A stretch of 64,000 bases of DNA. It comes from Neodontobutis hainanensis. Its lineage: Eukaryota > Chordata > Actinopteri > Gobiiformes > Odontobutidae. Under the pieces are notes generated by a model. It saw only the letters and a program-made list of their open reading frames with translations, was not told where the DNA came from and did not search any database. Of the stretch, positions 50,651 through 64,000 are shown in pieces (position 1 is the stretch's first letter; every line of letters starts with the position of its first letter). A program made the position numbers and the translations under genes. The stretch lies in contig JALDNG010000022.1 of NCBI GenBank assembly GCA_024349245.1, positions 13,642,001-13,706,000 of the forward strand, given 5' to 3'.

Positions 50651-53600
50651 CTTTGTATAAATTAGACACAGTGACAGACTGACAAACAAAAATTTTCACT
50701 CAAAATGTTTGTACAAGTCATGTCTGCTGGAATGACTGTGTGTCTACCAATCTGTGTGGCAGTAGTCAAGAAAAATATGGATTTACTATATACACATATG
50801 TCAGAATGTTTCAGTCGATATAAAGAACTGCTAAGGTCTGTCGCATTTCCTGCACCTCTAAACCAAACTTGTCTTTCTCCCACAGTGGCTCTGAAAACTA
50901 TTGTTAGTTGCTTTCTTTTCTTGACTGCCCCACATGACCCTAGTACGTGGAGCAATCAAGGCTATAAAGGGACAAGATGTCAGATGTAGCACAAATAGAA
51001 AAGTGAGAAGAAAATGTACCTAATTTCTCAATCACATTAGATTTAATTTCAGAATGGTCCATTTTATTACCACAAGGGCTAATTGTTTGACAGGATCCAT
51101 GAACACATAAACCTAAATTGTAAAAAAAAAAATGGAGGAAAGCCTGTAAACCTGAGCAGACCTTACCTGTTAGATGTGCGTTTATGAGGTTGGCAGGTGG
51201 GAAGGCGGCCTGCTGTTGCAATTATGGAAAAGGGAACACTGCCCACTGTGATTATTGTTCTATTTAATCAGCAGTAAGTCAGAGTTGGTATCTAGCCCAC
51301 AATGGTTTGTAATTATAATGTGTAGTGGCGATGGAGGATTAGACAGGCGAAGACAAACAAGGAAGTAAGGAAATGTGAAACTTAAAGTGTGTAAGCAGTG
51401 TTTAAGAGTTTACCGTAAAATTAAAAAAAGCTTTAAAAGATATGTTGCAGGGAGGAGTGGAGCCATACTTTAAAACAATAATAAGACAATAATTGGTCAT
51501 TATGAATGATCACGTTGCCAGCAATGTCTTGATATGGGATGAAGTCACCTTTTTAAAAGAGCAGCACGTAGTTATATATATATATATATATAATATATGA
51601 ACTAAACTAACTGCTTTCACATATTTCAAAGATTCTAGATCCAGGGCTTACAGACCCTTTTTACATCACAATAATGGGGAACGATCGATGTGAGAAGCCT
51701 GTTCATTTAAAAGTATTTTTTTCTCCTTAGAAGGTTGAATAAGACAGAAACTGTCGAGACTAGCTTCTGACTGACATTTCATAGCCTGGAGATTCATATA
51801 ATCTTATATCTAACCAGTGTTTTGTACAAAGAAACTTCTAGAGGTCAGGATTTCTGTCTGGCTTATCACAAACTTTCCTTATGACTTTTAATACAGACTA
51901 GTGGTTTTATGAGAAATGGTTTTCAAAGATGTGATCAAAGAGTCCTTTGAAGACTCACAGTAATACGTCTGGTTGCAGGAGGCGATGGACATCTGTGCTC
52001 TTATAGTGTGTGTTTTTAGAATTCAGAGCAAGGTGTATTCAAGAGCCATTTCATCAGATTAGTCGACTTGTGCTTAAGTGTCATTAGATGTAATCAAGGT
52101 CAGATTCTTCTTTAACTTTCTCAGCCACGTTGATTGTCTCAGTTTGCATGAATGAAGGATTTTGTGAATCTATATTTTACAAAAGTGTATTATTCCCAGC
52201 CCAATGTCCATCCATATAAATCCGAGTCCCAATTGTGTACAATGTGTTTTATATATTCTTTTCCCCCTTTGAAGATTTACATTTTGTCACTGCCTCAGGT
52301 GTTGGTCCCTCTTCTGTATCCTCCATGTTTTGATCTGACTTCGGTTAAATCAATACCTTTGTATTTAATTCATTTCCATAGACACAAATCAGTGGGTTGA
52401 TCCCTGAAAACTCTGAATGACTACAGACCTGTGATGCTGCCTCTTAGAGTTACCCATTTTTATGGAGCTATCTGTAATTCCACATCACAAAAAGAAGCTT
52501 GGTCTTGAAGAAAAAGTGCTTAAAATGCTCCATCAGAATATAATGGTGCTTGTATATGGGGCTTTGTCTTTGCACCAAAGTCAAGAGCATTATCACAGTA
52601 AGTGTGAGTACCTATTATCATGAGTGCTGCTAAGGAGAAACAACACATTAGAAATAGATATGGTTTGTCATTTTGTACTGTTGAATGTTGAAACCGTTGT
52701 AACCTTCCTTACCTTCCTTGATATCGAATAAAGAACTCATTTTAATATCAAAAATAATTAAAACATTAGCCTCAATTCCAACTTCTAATCAAACATTAGC
52801 CCCAAGGCATACTTCACAATTATTCCATCATGTTGTTAAAATGAAATGTTGTTGAAGTAAGTAGCTTATTACAAAGAGCCTTGTCACAAAGCCAGAAAAT
52901 CAAATGACACAAAATTAAATTCACCGTTTCCAATAAAGTGTTGTCTTATCAGTGCTGTCTTTATCATCTCTACCTGTTGAATTTCCATTGGCACCTCATA
53001 AGCTTCTTGGGCCAGATGTGAGAGTTAGTGGCATCAGTAGGGTCGTGATGAAGACATGGAGTGCTGACAGAGCAGCAGCACACACTTCCCCAAGCATTTC
53101 TTATTCTTTGTCATTGTGCACACTCGTTGCATATCTTGGGAGATACGAGTGCCATCCTTCTGCTGCATGTAGACCAGCTCAGATAAAAATAATTTAATTG
53201 CAACTTTAGACACTCAGAAGCAAAACATGTAACATCCTCTTTGCACTTCACTGACACTTCAAGACACTTCCAGACTTTTCAAATTGATGCAAGCCTGACT
53301 AAGTGTGAATTTCATTATTTAGGAAACTTTATATTCATAGCGTAACAGCCTTGAGTAATCAATGGAAGTAATCTTCTGATCACGAGTCTACTCAGGCACA
53401 TTTCATACTCTGAAGCGTGCTGACAATCGTGCCACGAATGCCTCTAAACGCACTGTGAAGCAAACTAGAGGAGGGACAGACAAAGGAAGTCAAATAATCT
53501 TAGTAACAGACGAGTGGTTGCTGTAGTGAGCTGAATGAGCTAAAATAGACACATTACTATTAGATATTATTTCAAAGCAATTCTTTATTAGTATTAATAT

Positions 53601-53946
53601 TATAAAAATATTGATCATTGCAGATTAGATGAGATGATGTATTCCATACAGATTTTAAATTATTCTTTTTGAAACATTCCCAAAGCTACGGGTTGTTAAA
53701 CTGTGAGTTTTACCACTCCTTGATGTCAATCCATCTGATGAAACTGATCCATCGAGGATACAAACTGCCTCTCTGTGCAGCTGTATGGTTTATATAGCAC
53801 ACATGAATCTCTTTCGTCTCTTAGTATGTGCTGAAGTATAGGGTGACAACATGGATTTGGACCAATTAGCCATATAGTTTAACCTCTTCCAGCATTACTG
53901 TTATAACACTGATAATCATGTTATTATGGTACATTGTGAAAAAAAG
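50651..53946 (+). other. Intron downstream of the LA exon
   Basis: AT-rich noncoding sequence. Contains a short (TA)n at 51573-51592. No further LA-type exon (Cys-Asp-Gly .. Ser-Asp-Glu coding pattern) was seen. Confidence 0.6.
51573..51592. repeat. (TA)n microsatellite
   Basis: Ten TA units followed by AATATATG. Confidence 0.9.
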
Positions 53947-54345
53947 GGTGCACGTGGCAGAGTGGTTAGCACTCCTGCCTTACAGCAAGAAGGTCGTGAG
54001 TTCAAAACCCGGCCGGCTCAAACATTCTCGGCCGACTCTGGTCTTTCTGTGAGGAGTCTGCATGTCCTCCACGTGTTACTGTGGGTTCTCTCCGGGTACT
54101 CCGGCTTCCTCCCACCGTCCAAAGACATGCATGTACAGGTTAATTGGCAACTCTAAAGTGTCCCTAGTGAATGAATGTGAGAGTGAATGGTTGTCTGTCA
54201 CTGTCTGTCTCTATATGTCAGCCCTGCGACTAACTGGCCACTGTCCAGGGTGTACCCCGCCTCAGGCCCAAAGCTGCTGGGATAGGCTCCAGTCACCCGC
54301 GACCCCTAACGGGACAAAGCGGTAGAAAATGAATGAATGAATGAA
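53947..54345 (+). mobile_element. Full-length tRNA-derived SINE with Rex3-like tail
   Basis: tRNA-like head (A box-like TGGCAGAGTGG, B box-like GAGTTCAAAACCC), body shared with the SINE at 5984-6206 (11 differences in 223 bases), then a second body part with GGTTGTCTGTCACTGTCTGT, CAGGGTGTACCCCGCCTCAG and GGGATAGGCTCCAGTCACCC. The 3' end, CGCGACCCC..AAGCGGTAGAAAATGAATGA with further GAAT repeats, parallels the Rex3 3' end at 33175-33228. A 10-base direct repeat, TGAAAAAAAG, flanks it (53937-53946 and 54346-54355) and is a likely target-site duplication. Encodes no protein; it would use LINE machinery in trans. Copying by a Rex3/RTE enzyme is inferred from the tail. Confidence 0.9.
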
Positions 54346-57300
54346 TGAAAAAAAGTCAAAATATCTACAAAACTGCAACTCTCTGTTTCTGGTCTGCAGT
54401 GGTTAGGATCTACTAAAAGTGGTCCAAAAAAGTTAAACTGAACCACATTCGATCCCAAAGTCATGCTGGTGAGGTGTGTGTTATGTTCAAGGTTGAAGCC
54501 TGTCATGCCCACATCAATCTTTCTTGTTATCGAGTTTTTGTCAAATAAATCAAAATGAGAAAATGTTAAGCTAAAACAGAATGTTTGATTGAAATTTACC
54601 CAACAGATGTTAGGGCTAAAATAAACAATCAAATAATATAATATAATGTACTAATTCCTTTCTGCTTTTTTTTTTATTATTTCTCTTTTAAGTTTTATTT
54701 TCCATTTTCAATACAGTAAAGCAAAACCAGAAATCCATACAATAATTTTTAGTGCTTGAAAAAAAATCTTGCTGATTTTTCCATTGTAGAAGTAAATGTG
54801 ACACTACTTTGAAGTCTGAAAGTGTCCTCAGTTGTTAGCACTTGGGAGAGCTGGATCCCTATTGTCTCTGTGCCCTATCGTCCTCAGTTCCGCCTGCTCC
54901 AGAGCGAGGCACTTCTCCTTGTCGCCGTGAGCCCAGAGACAATCGACAGGTCAGCGTATTATAGCGGGTATAGCCAGGTTGTGCGAGTTAATTATTTTGG
55001 AATATGAGTGGGAAGGATTCGGTGAGCTGCGTTGTCGGACGGCTTCAATTTCATGCTTGAGGCGGCGGCAGAGCCAGGAGTAATTTCCCAGGTGGTCTCT
55101 CCTGCTCTGGCAACCCTTCCCCCAACTTTTCATTCCCCTTTGTATCCCACTCCTCTGCTTTTTTTTGGCCAGGTAAAAGTCACCAACCCTATAATGAAAA
55201 ACTAATGTAACTAACATACAGACACAGAATATTTCAGTCTGCATGTGAGTGGGCACTCTAAGGCCACTCTGATCTCCAACTTCAGTCGCTGTCTCTATTT
55301 TGTCTCTAGTCTCTGCTACATGTTCTTTTAATGGAAAGCCCATGTTGCCCAGAGCTGAATTTCACTTCCTGCCTTTTTTCACCAGGCTACACAATTTTTA
55401 CACTATTGCCTTTGACCTACTTTCTCTAACCTCTTACCTTAACCTCAACTACCACTGCTAAATGTCCGGCACTAGCCCTTTTAGACACCATTTGAAACAC
55501 TTTTACGTTAAAAACTATTACTGAGGAGTCTTTTTACGTATATAGATTATACAAATCTGAAATTGGTCCCCTTATTATATTCACATTTAATTAGAAATAC
55601 AGCTAAATATTATTTATTGTCAGACCTGTAATGATTTGACTCTATAGTTTTTATTTTTATGATAACTAGTGATGTTTTTTTTTTATAAACTTATTGCAGG
55701 TATTGCTTTATGTTTACTACCTTTTACCTGAGCTGCTGCTTGGACATAAACCTTCTTCCACGTTAGGTCTTTCCTCCTGATTCAAGACATATTCCAGAGA
55801 TATTTCACACAAACACACATCAGCTTATTCTCCATTTTGCCTTCAACGCTTGGCTGGATGCTGTGTGTCTATTGGCCACATGGGGATTTGTAACAACACA
55901 CAGCTGTCAAACTTCAGCTGGGTTGAAGCTTATTAAGCTGCATGTGTTGTTTGCTCAATCCTGCAACAAACTGTTGGAAATAATGGGTTTTACAGTGCTC
56001 TGGCGGTTTTATCACATGGTGTTACCTAACCCTAAACCTAGACCTCGCCAAGGCAATGCAGGATATAACCCTGAGGACCTCAATTCTGGACCACTTAGTT
56101 GAACATTTAAGCAGTTTTTTCAGATCCATAATTACACCCAAGGTCATGAAAACCATGATTTATTAAGGTAGTAGGTAATAAAGCTTGATTGTTAATTTAA
56201 TCAAGCTCAATTGCTCTATTTCACAAAGATATTGCATTGTTTGTCTTGGGTCAGAAAAACATCTTACCTAAAGCAAAGTTAAGGTCAGCAGGGGGTGGAC
56301 ACTGGACATTCAGTTGACCAAGAAGCCATTTGCGTCTTTGCTATGATTTACCATTTAAAGGTTAAGGTGTATTGATTTACTTGAGGTGGATATTAAAACT
56401 TAAAAGCTGCATGTTGCTGTGTATTGTAAGTGTGTGGCACCAGCAATTTTGCCTCCATCAACAAACAATCAAACCCAGAAAATGACTTGCACAGCAACAT
56501 GTCATATTTTTTCACATCAATTCCCTTCTTCCGTTTAATTAGTGACCCTTGCTCTTGACTGGTCTCAATTGATTGGTGGTCGATATATTTTGCTCTCAAG
56601 GGATGTTATCTTGAGCTCAACTGCCTGATGGGATTGTTTTGTGCATGTCATGCAATCCTCAACATGTGACTAATATCAAAGATTATTAGTGTCACTGTTG
56701 TACAAGGCCTCATTGTGTGTTAATATACAATAATATAAAAACTGTATTATTAAAACTCAAACAAACTCGGCTGTAAATGTTGAAAAGCATAGTACTAGTC
56801 CTAAACATCGTACTGAACTAATTTGCAACAGTTTATTTGTCCACTTAATGCAAAAATCTTCCAAGTCTTTGTTTATTATGAACAATTCAAGCCACTTATT
56901 ACGTCAATAATTTTAAATAATTTTTCCAAGTTTTACTACTGGTATTGTCATAAGTAACCACACTATATCATGCAGCCATAAATAAAATACTCGGCTCTGC
57001 TTTGCAGTAACGTTGAAAGGCTGTGTTGCCAGAAGCTGTCTCAAGATATTGGAAACGTCCAGTCAGAAACCCTCTGAAGTCAACTGTCCTCATCAATTGC
57101 TGCCTTTTTTAATCTTCCCTCTTTTGCCGTTTATACTCTGAGTAATCTGCCAAGAAGAAAACATACACAGTTTCAAATTCATCTTGTGCATTCCCAAACA
57201 GATGCCTCGCTCTCCTTCTCCCTCTTATTTTCTGTGTCAGCTGCCTCCTGCAATCTCTCATTATCTGAGATGTGGCACTAGCCACTGGCCACATTTTTAA

Positions 57301-58417
57301 TGCCCAATGTGTCGTCTACTAAACAACCATTAGGAGGAGGCTGGAAGAAAGTGGCAATTTCCTATGATAGCCCAAGTGTCACGCTGTATTTCTGCCCCCC
57401 ACGGCACTGGCAGACCCACAGTCTAGACCGTGTTAATGGTTCCACATTTAACAACCTCTCTCACTGCCCTTAAGAGACGGCACACTCACAAAAAAAAAAA
57501 AAAACTCCCTCACATTAATTGACTCCAATATTTTTTCTGTGCGCCGTTTTATTTTATACCCACAAATCTGGCGAGGCCCGGGACCTGCTGGAAAATTAGG
57601 GAACTAAATCTGTTACGTTGTAAGCGTGCATCTGTATCTTTTATTTGTCTGAATGCTTTTATGCTGTTCTCAAACGAGCTGAAAATATAAATAACTTAAG
57701 ACTGTGTGTTGTTGCAGTGACAGTTATCACAGTTCTTTTTGTGTAAAAACTCTTGCTGATTGTCAACTCAATCATTTATCTTTACAGCTGCTACTGAAAA
57801 ACAATCAATCTCCATGTTGGCCATTTGGACTGTTTTCTCTTTTTCCCATCACTGTTTTTGTGATATTATTTTGAGCCTAAAATGGTAAGTGTAGCTAGAA
57901 AAATGTTAATTCCTTACCCAATCAAAAAGGCTGCCACTCACCATAATATTTTTTTTTCTCTATTGTTTTCTCTCCTTTCCTTTGACTTTGGTCTTGCCTT
58001 CTTTAATATAGTTACCCCTCTCTCCTCACATCAGGGCTGCAGTAATTGGAGATCAACGTTCCAATGAAAGCCACTAATCAACAGTAACCTTCATTGAGAA
58101 AAGTAATCTGATATTAAGCACATACGGCCTTTTTGTAAATTGGATTTCACATCAGAAGGACGAGATGAAGTGAATGGATAAGGGGCACAACTGGCACGTT
58201 TGAGGGAGCTTTAGCAAATTGACCTTGGCCACTAGTTCCACTTTAACCTTTAATAACTTCCTGCACTAGTCAACTATTAAGAAATTCAAGACACGTGCTT
58301 AAGTCTATTTAAATGGTTCAATAACAAGCAAATGACTTCTCCTCATTACATGTTACCATCAACTGCCCAATACATTTCAATCAAGACGTAATAGACTTCA
58401 TTTCTTCCTTATGTGAT

Positions 58418-58446
58418 GTTTTTTTTTCTTTTTTTTTTTTTTTTTT
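58418..58446. repeat. Poly-T tract
   Basis: T run with one C interruption. Confidence 0.9.
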
Positions 58447-61400
58447 ATTCTACAAAGGTATGATTAATATTTATTTTTGGAGGGCAGTGATTGGGAACAA
58501 AGTAGTGTACGGAATTAAGTGTCTGATTAAAACTATTTACATAATGATGTTGAATTTGTTGCTTTAAATACTCTAATACAGTTATGAAAGGACATTCTCA
58601 ACTAAGAATAGCTATCACATTTTAGTCCTAAATACCCAAATTCCTCTTCCTCATTTTATACAGCCATAAAGCATCATGCTCTACTTCCCAAGTGTGCAAC
58701 GTGGAACTGTATTTACACATATGACATGCTTACAAGTCATCACACGTTCAGTCATGCATATGTGTGTAACCAACCTTACACTTGCATCTGTGAACACAAA
58801 TCACCGTTACTCCTGCGTTTAGTAATCATACTAAATGAATCCCCAAAAAAGCTCACGTGAAATTTAGATTTTTCACATTTAAGTCATGTGCATTGAAGCT
58901 CTAGACAAAATTTATGAACAAGGATTTAGCACGTGAAGTGACAGTATTTCATCTGCTATTTTCAACTGCACTTGGCATATGAACGTCTTTATGAAAAACA
59001 CCACACAACCGCAGACATTTAAAATCATAAAGTTAAATCATAGATTACGAGCTAACTAAACATAGCTTGCCTGACCTACTCAATTTTTTTACTGCCATTA
59101 CTTAAAATTTTTAGGATTGTCATCTAAATTGCGCAATACTAGGTCAACACCACTGTAAATGATGATATGCAGTTGAGATTCAGATATACTTGAGGTGGAT
59201 GTGATAATATCATTTCCTAGAAGCCACACACAATGCTAAATGCTCTCAGTCTATGCTGCACTGCACATCTAAAAAGCATTATGCTTAGTGAGCTGGCCTG
59301 TACTCTAAAATAATTGCCCATTGGCGATTATCTCAAACTGACATTTAATTGACCAAAAGTAATTCCAGTTGGACGAGGTGTAGTAATAGCACTTATTATG
59401 ACTCTGAAAGTAAAAATGGTTGTAACATTATTTCGTTGCATATTTTATATTGAAATCACCAAGGACATGGCTAATTCAGGTACAAAAATCGTAATGACCC
59501 TCACCTTAACAAGCCCACTACGCAAAACAAGGTTAATGAGCTTCCCTGTGACAGTATGACCCACTGCAAGCTTCAAATCATTAGACTTGCAAAGGCCCTA
59601 CCAGCTGAATAATTGGCTTATCTATACATCTGTGGTCCTGTATGAATCATTGATGCATATAGGCTCACTGTAAGACTTTCTTGTGCCTTTATTCTCCTCT
59701 ATAAAGGTTATAGCTCTTCAAGAAAAAAAAAAATACATCAGAACTGCTTTCAGGGCAATTCCTGAAAGATATTAACACTGCACCTGTTACAAAACCTACC
59801 ACTTATTTAATGGAAGTGCTGACTCTAGCACAGAAATTAAAGTGTTATTATAGGCTACAAATCTCAGTTACATTGAAATGCAATCTCAGTGATGTCGCTG
59901 AAAGGATTACTAAGTTTCATTGGGAAAATTGCACCCTTTTATGTTTTTCTAATGTGCCCTCTCCTGGCCGTATCCTTGACTGTTTGTGGGTTTATAGTGA
60001 GTAATTGAGTTAGGACTCTGTCAGCTGTATGTGCATTTGTAGCCCCTCAGGTTACAAGAAGCCCCAATTCGATCAAATTCCATCCCGATGTCTCCGGGTT
60101 AGAGCTGCATGTCGATCCTCTAATTGCCTTGGTCTCAGATTTGCAGCATTCATATTCTTTTCTCTGTGACCTATAACTGACCCCACTTTGACCCTCTGTT
60201 GTTTTCTTTGCTGGCTTTTTTTCTCACACAATCTAGATTATAGACCTCTGTACTGCCCTGTAAAGCCCAGTGCACTTTTAAGAAAATGACAATCACAGGG
60301 ATGAATGAGAAATGAGGGCAAAAAAACTCCAATCTAAAGTATTAATTATTTATTAGTTAATATCTATAATACATTATATTAGGATTTTATGTGTTTAAAA
60401 CTGTAAGACCAACTCTATAGTCCCTCTACTGAATGACTACAAGGGCTCTGTCCATTGCTCTGTATTGATTCAAAGAGCTGTGTTCTTACTGCTCACAGTA
60501 GCTAAGCGATTAAATGTTAACTGTGCTCAAGCAGCCAGCCACAGATTTATAGGCAACTCTCTTAGTTCAAACTTGAGTTTAATTATGCCATTTCACAGAT
60601 GATCAGCTGTTATAGAGCCACTGTTAATTTACAATCAATTGATGCCAAGAACTAAAAAAAAAAAGTATTTTTTTGGGGGGGTGGGTTGTTTGTGTGAAGG
60701 GATTACTACTGAGCATATGTTTATCATCGCAATCCAGATTTGTGCTTATCTTGTGTTCATGGTGTTGTTGATGTGTTTAAGTAGGTAATTAGCAGAGATT
60801 AGGCTAAGCGAAGGGAATACAAAGATAGCAAACACATGGTGCAAAAAGTAAATACTCCCATATTTTCTAAATCCACAGCATGGTGTGTTTAGCTGTGTTC
60901 TTCATGTAAAGCTAATTGATATCCACAGCTGTGAGTGCTATTTGTCCATTTATAAGAATGTCACATTAAGTTTCTGCATAAAACACTGTTAGGATAGTAC
61001 TTCATCACTCAGTGCTGTGCTGTGTAGGGTGCAGGGTATTCAGTGATGCTTTAAAGCTTTTTAAATTCATGCAGCTGTGCTCCTTTGCACTAGCAATGGT
61101 TAAATCATCCCAAAGAAGCCACTCCTCGCCCATTCATCACCTGTCACATTATCGCAGATGCTTCAACCATGTGCCTTGTTTTGCCGCAATGACTTATTGC
61201 GACAGACACAGGCTCCACTGTGACTTATGTTGCATTTATGAACATACAACTCGTATTAAATCAATTATCTTATTATTAGCCCACATGACTGCACACAATC
61301 TAATCAATCTACTATAGGATAGCGATAGCTTTGGTGCCAGGCATGCTTCTGCAGAGTGGTTGTTGTGGCGCCCTACAATGGTCCAGTTCCCTCCTTTCTT

Positions 61401-61700
61401 GTGAAGGCAAATTAGGAAGGTAGTTAATCAAACATTCATTAGCATACTGTGTCTTGCACAGCCGTCTCTTATAGCCTGCTCATAATAGACACTTATGCCT
61501 GCTATGTGAGGAGAATATCAACACTTTAACTTTCTGTGGTGGCCATTTGTTTAAAGAAAAAACATTGCTAAATGAGTCCTAAGGACAAGCAAAGCCCATA
61601 CAAATGGTTCTGCTTAGATAGCTAGGTCCAATCAGAGTTAGTTTCAGGTAAAACCCCTCCCTCAGAAGATATAAGCTCAGCTCTCTTACCAGTTGATCTT

Positions 61701-61717
61701 AAAAAAAAAAAAAAAAA
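61701..61717. repeat. Poly-A tract (17 A)
   Basis: Seventeen consecutive A after GTTGATCTT. No SINE or processed-gene body was recognised before it. Confidence 0.85.
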
Positions 61718-64000
61718 GAATTGACAACTAAGTCCAGAGTCTTTTGCTTTAAAATTTTTTTTCCTTATAGATTGTAAAACTTTCCACTTCCATGTTGTCA
61801 CAGTGTTATTATTCTTTATTAAATTGGTAGATCATACTCCGAATGGTTATTGTACATGTGGAGTTGATTCATTTAAAAGCAGCCAATGTATTTAAATAAC
61901 AAAGGGGTAAATTATGTATGAGCAGCACATTTTCGTTGACACCTGTCAGAAAATCCTTGTTGAATTAAATAATATTTGAATCACAGTTTTGCAGTATCAT
62001 AGATAAAAGAAGAAATTAACAAATAAGAAATCTTAAAAAGGGCTCATGAGCTGTGGTCAGCCCCAAGAGATGTTAGTAATTGAAGTTTATTTATCAAGGT
62101 TCAAATAAACACATCAAGACCAGACTAACTGTAATGCCTTATATTGTGATATTTGTGATACAACATGTCAGAATACAGCATTTTTGTCATCATTGTCAGA
62201 ATGAGAAATTATAGAAAATAACTTAAGTCTGACCAAATCCCTGCAAATATCTGTTGCCGCTTGTTATATCCCAGATGTCTTTCCAGCTGCTAGCACTGTC
62301 GTTGACTCTGTTTCCCCTCATCATGCCTCCATCCACGGTCACTTAAGCTCTGCTGTGTCCAACCAGCATCCCTCATAACTTGCCACCAACAGCTACAGCA
62401 GCATCGCTTTTGCATTAGACCTTGGCATGAAACAGATTCACATCACGGTGTTTGTTTGTGTTCCCCAGGGATTAACATGTTCACTTAGTAAGACAATAGT
62501 GAATTTATTATGACTTTAAAGTCCATAAATTGCTACGTGTGTACATATACGTATGCTTTAATGTAATATCAAGCAACTAACTTTTTTTTTTTTTTTAAGT
62601 TGGACCAGGAGTTACAGTCTGATATTGGACTTGGCTGTTCCTTTCAAGCCAGCTGTCAGTCACATTGCTATTGCTTTGAGTCTTTGGGGTTTACTCATCG
62701 GTGTGTAAAACTGGCTCAGCTTTTCGGCAAAAACTCACAAAAAACATACATAGCAGCAGTTCAGCATGATGTATCTCAGTGGGACATAGCGGGTATAAAG
62801 ATGAATGGCTCCTTGTTGACTGTTGTTCATATATTTGACACCTCATCAACTTGCAGAGATGTAGTTACAAAACAATTATTGCAACAGAACCTCCATGCAG
62901 ACTTGGATAGCTCAAAATCTGATGATTTCAGCCAGTAAAGAAACCCATTCTTTGAGAGAACAATGTCATAATCAAGAAAATATAGTGTTTAAGAACTTGT
63001 TCTGTTACAGCTGTTGGTTGATGGATGATTTTGAAATAAAATCTGATGATTTACTGAAATTCAACACCAGAAACATTTTCAACTTTTTGCATTAGCTTAT
63101 TTTTATCACCACTTGAATTCTTGGTGTTGCCAAGAAGGTTTATTGGATGAGGCACAAAAAACATTCTCAATCTTGAAACTATGCCTTAATGCCTAGATAG
63201 ACACATTAAAGTGCTATAACCTGATATCCTTGATCAGCATTTGCAAGTTTGGTGGGAACCATCAGGGGTGGCATTTGACCAAAAAGCATGTGGATAGTAT
63301 TTACAACCGATGCCTGTTTACGGTCCTCCAAATAGTCCCTTAGACATTTCTAGAGGCTTGCAGATGCCCACAGAGGCACATTTACCAAGCAATCTCTTCT
63401 GCCATCCTATTTACGATTCGATGAAATATGGTGTCTCAAACATGTATTCACCCCTGTGGAGACCATTGTTGAGCACTAAAGCAGATGTGAGCCAATTTTC
63501 CATCCTTCTTTCACATATTATCGCTGGTACACACACCTCCCATTGGTATTCATATTCACACCGTCTCATTGAGTGGACAGGCTGAGTTCTATGCATCAAA
63601 GACACAAGTTCATGGACAAACACAGTCCATTCAGTCCCCTTGGCGGTAATAAGCACACTCTGCTGATATGGCACTCACGCCTTCATAGAGGATTTTTAGG
63701 AGGCTTTTATTCTTTAAAGGCCAGGGGAAAGCTCATTATAGGTGGAGGCAGTGGAAAGATGCAGAAACACAGCCTGATATTCAGCTTATCTGACAATAGA
63801 ATAGAGGAATTCTGGCTTCATAAATGGCGCCTGTAAAACTGAAATATTAGTCGCCACCTTTTCAGCACTGCTCAAGCCAAATTGCATTTGAAGGAAATTC
63901 TGGCACTGTCTGACAATTCCCAGTATCCCTCAGCAGGGGTCTCTTTTGAATAGAAAGCAATTTATTCAGTGCTGGTAAAATCAAAATGAAAAGAGAAATA

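Larger units (their letters stand above)
54356..64000 (+). other. Intron or other noncoding DNA to the window end
   Basis: No supported gene. A GC-richer island at about 54830-55100 is unexplained and could be regulatory. Homopolymers: T-rich 58418-58446, A17 at 61701-61717, T run 62582-62598. 58-61.5 kb is unusually rich in ATTA/TAAT words, as in many conserved noncoding elements, but I cannot test conservation. The open frame 62600-62938 (112 codons) has no recognisable domain. Confidence 0.45.

Noticed and set aside
62600..62938. 112-codon open frame
   Set aside because: No recognised domain, no splice or promoter context that I can support, and it begins after a poly-T run; possible by chance at this length.

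Overview
This is a 64 kb piece of a ray-finned fish genome, probably a teleost. It is AT-rich, has no operons or bacterial-style coding density, and carries a Rex3 (RTE-clade) LINE, fish-type tRNA-derived SINEs, MITEs and long microsatellites. Only one host coding exon is convincing: a 123-bp exon (50522-50644, + strand) with a branch point, polypyrimidine tract, AG acceptor and GTAAGT donor. It encodes one complete LDL-receptor class A (LA) module. Both splice junctions are phase 1. The protein resembles the second LA repeat of lrp8 (ApoER2) and vldlr; lrp8 is favoured. If that is right, most or all of the remaining window is intron of this receptor gene: about 50 kb upstream and at least 13 kb downstream. 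No second receptor exon was found.

Layout: 1-9.4 kb is plain noncoding DNA with one small inverted-repeat element (2669-2903) and one SINE (5984-6301). 9384-9827 is a striking double foldback, two nearly identical palindromic hairpins side by side. 9.8-13 kb holds homeodomain-like motif repeats and the longest microsatellite, (TG)n at 12094-12256. 13-29.8 kb is mostly featureless intron-like DNA, with a microRNA-like hairpin at 18479-18547 and two short SINE/LINE tail fragments. 29.8-34.2 kb is a nested transposon cluster: a MITE end interrupted by a near-full-length but frame-broken Rex3 LINE with a 15-bp target-site duplication, followed by a separate 0.42 kb MITE. 37.2-37.6 kb holds two SINEs head to head. 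37.6-50 kb is noncoding. 50.0-50.3 kb has two degraded repeats just before the LA exon. 50.6-64 kb is noncoding apart from a complete SINE with target-site duplication (53947-54345) and a GC-richer island near 55 kb.

How the parts relate: the Rex3 LINE and the 53.9 kb SINE end in the same kind of 3' tail, consistent with SINE mobilisation by a Rex3/RTE machinery. A sister SINE at 6 kb has the same head and body but a different, hairpin-bearing tail that recurs alone at 17.2 kb, so the SINE family looks modular. The candidates most worth following are the double palindrome, the strand-asymmetric small hairpin, and the structured 5' leader of the Rex3 copy. All comparisons were made by eye, without database searches.
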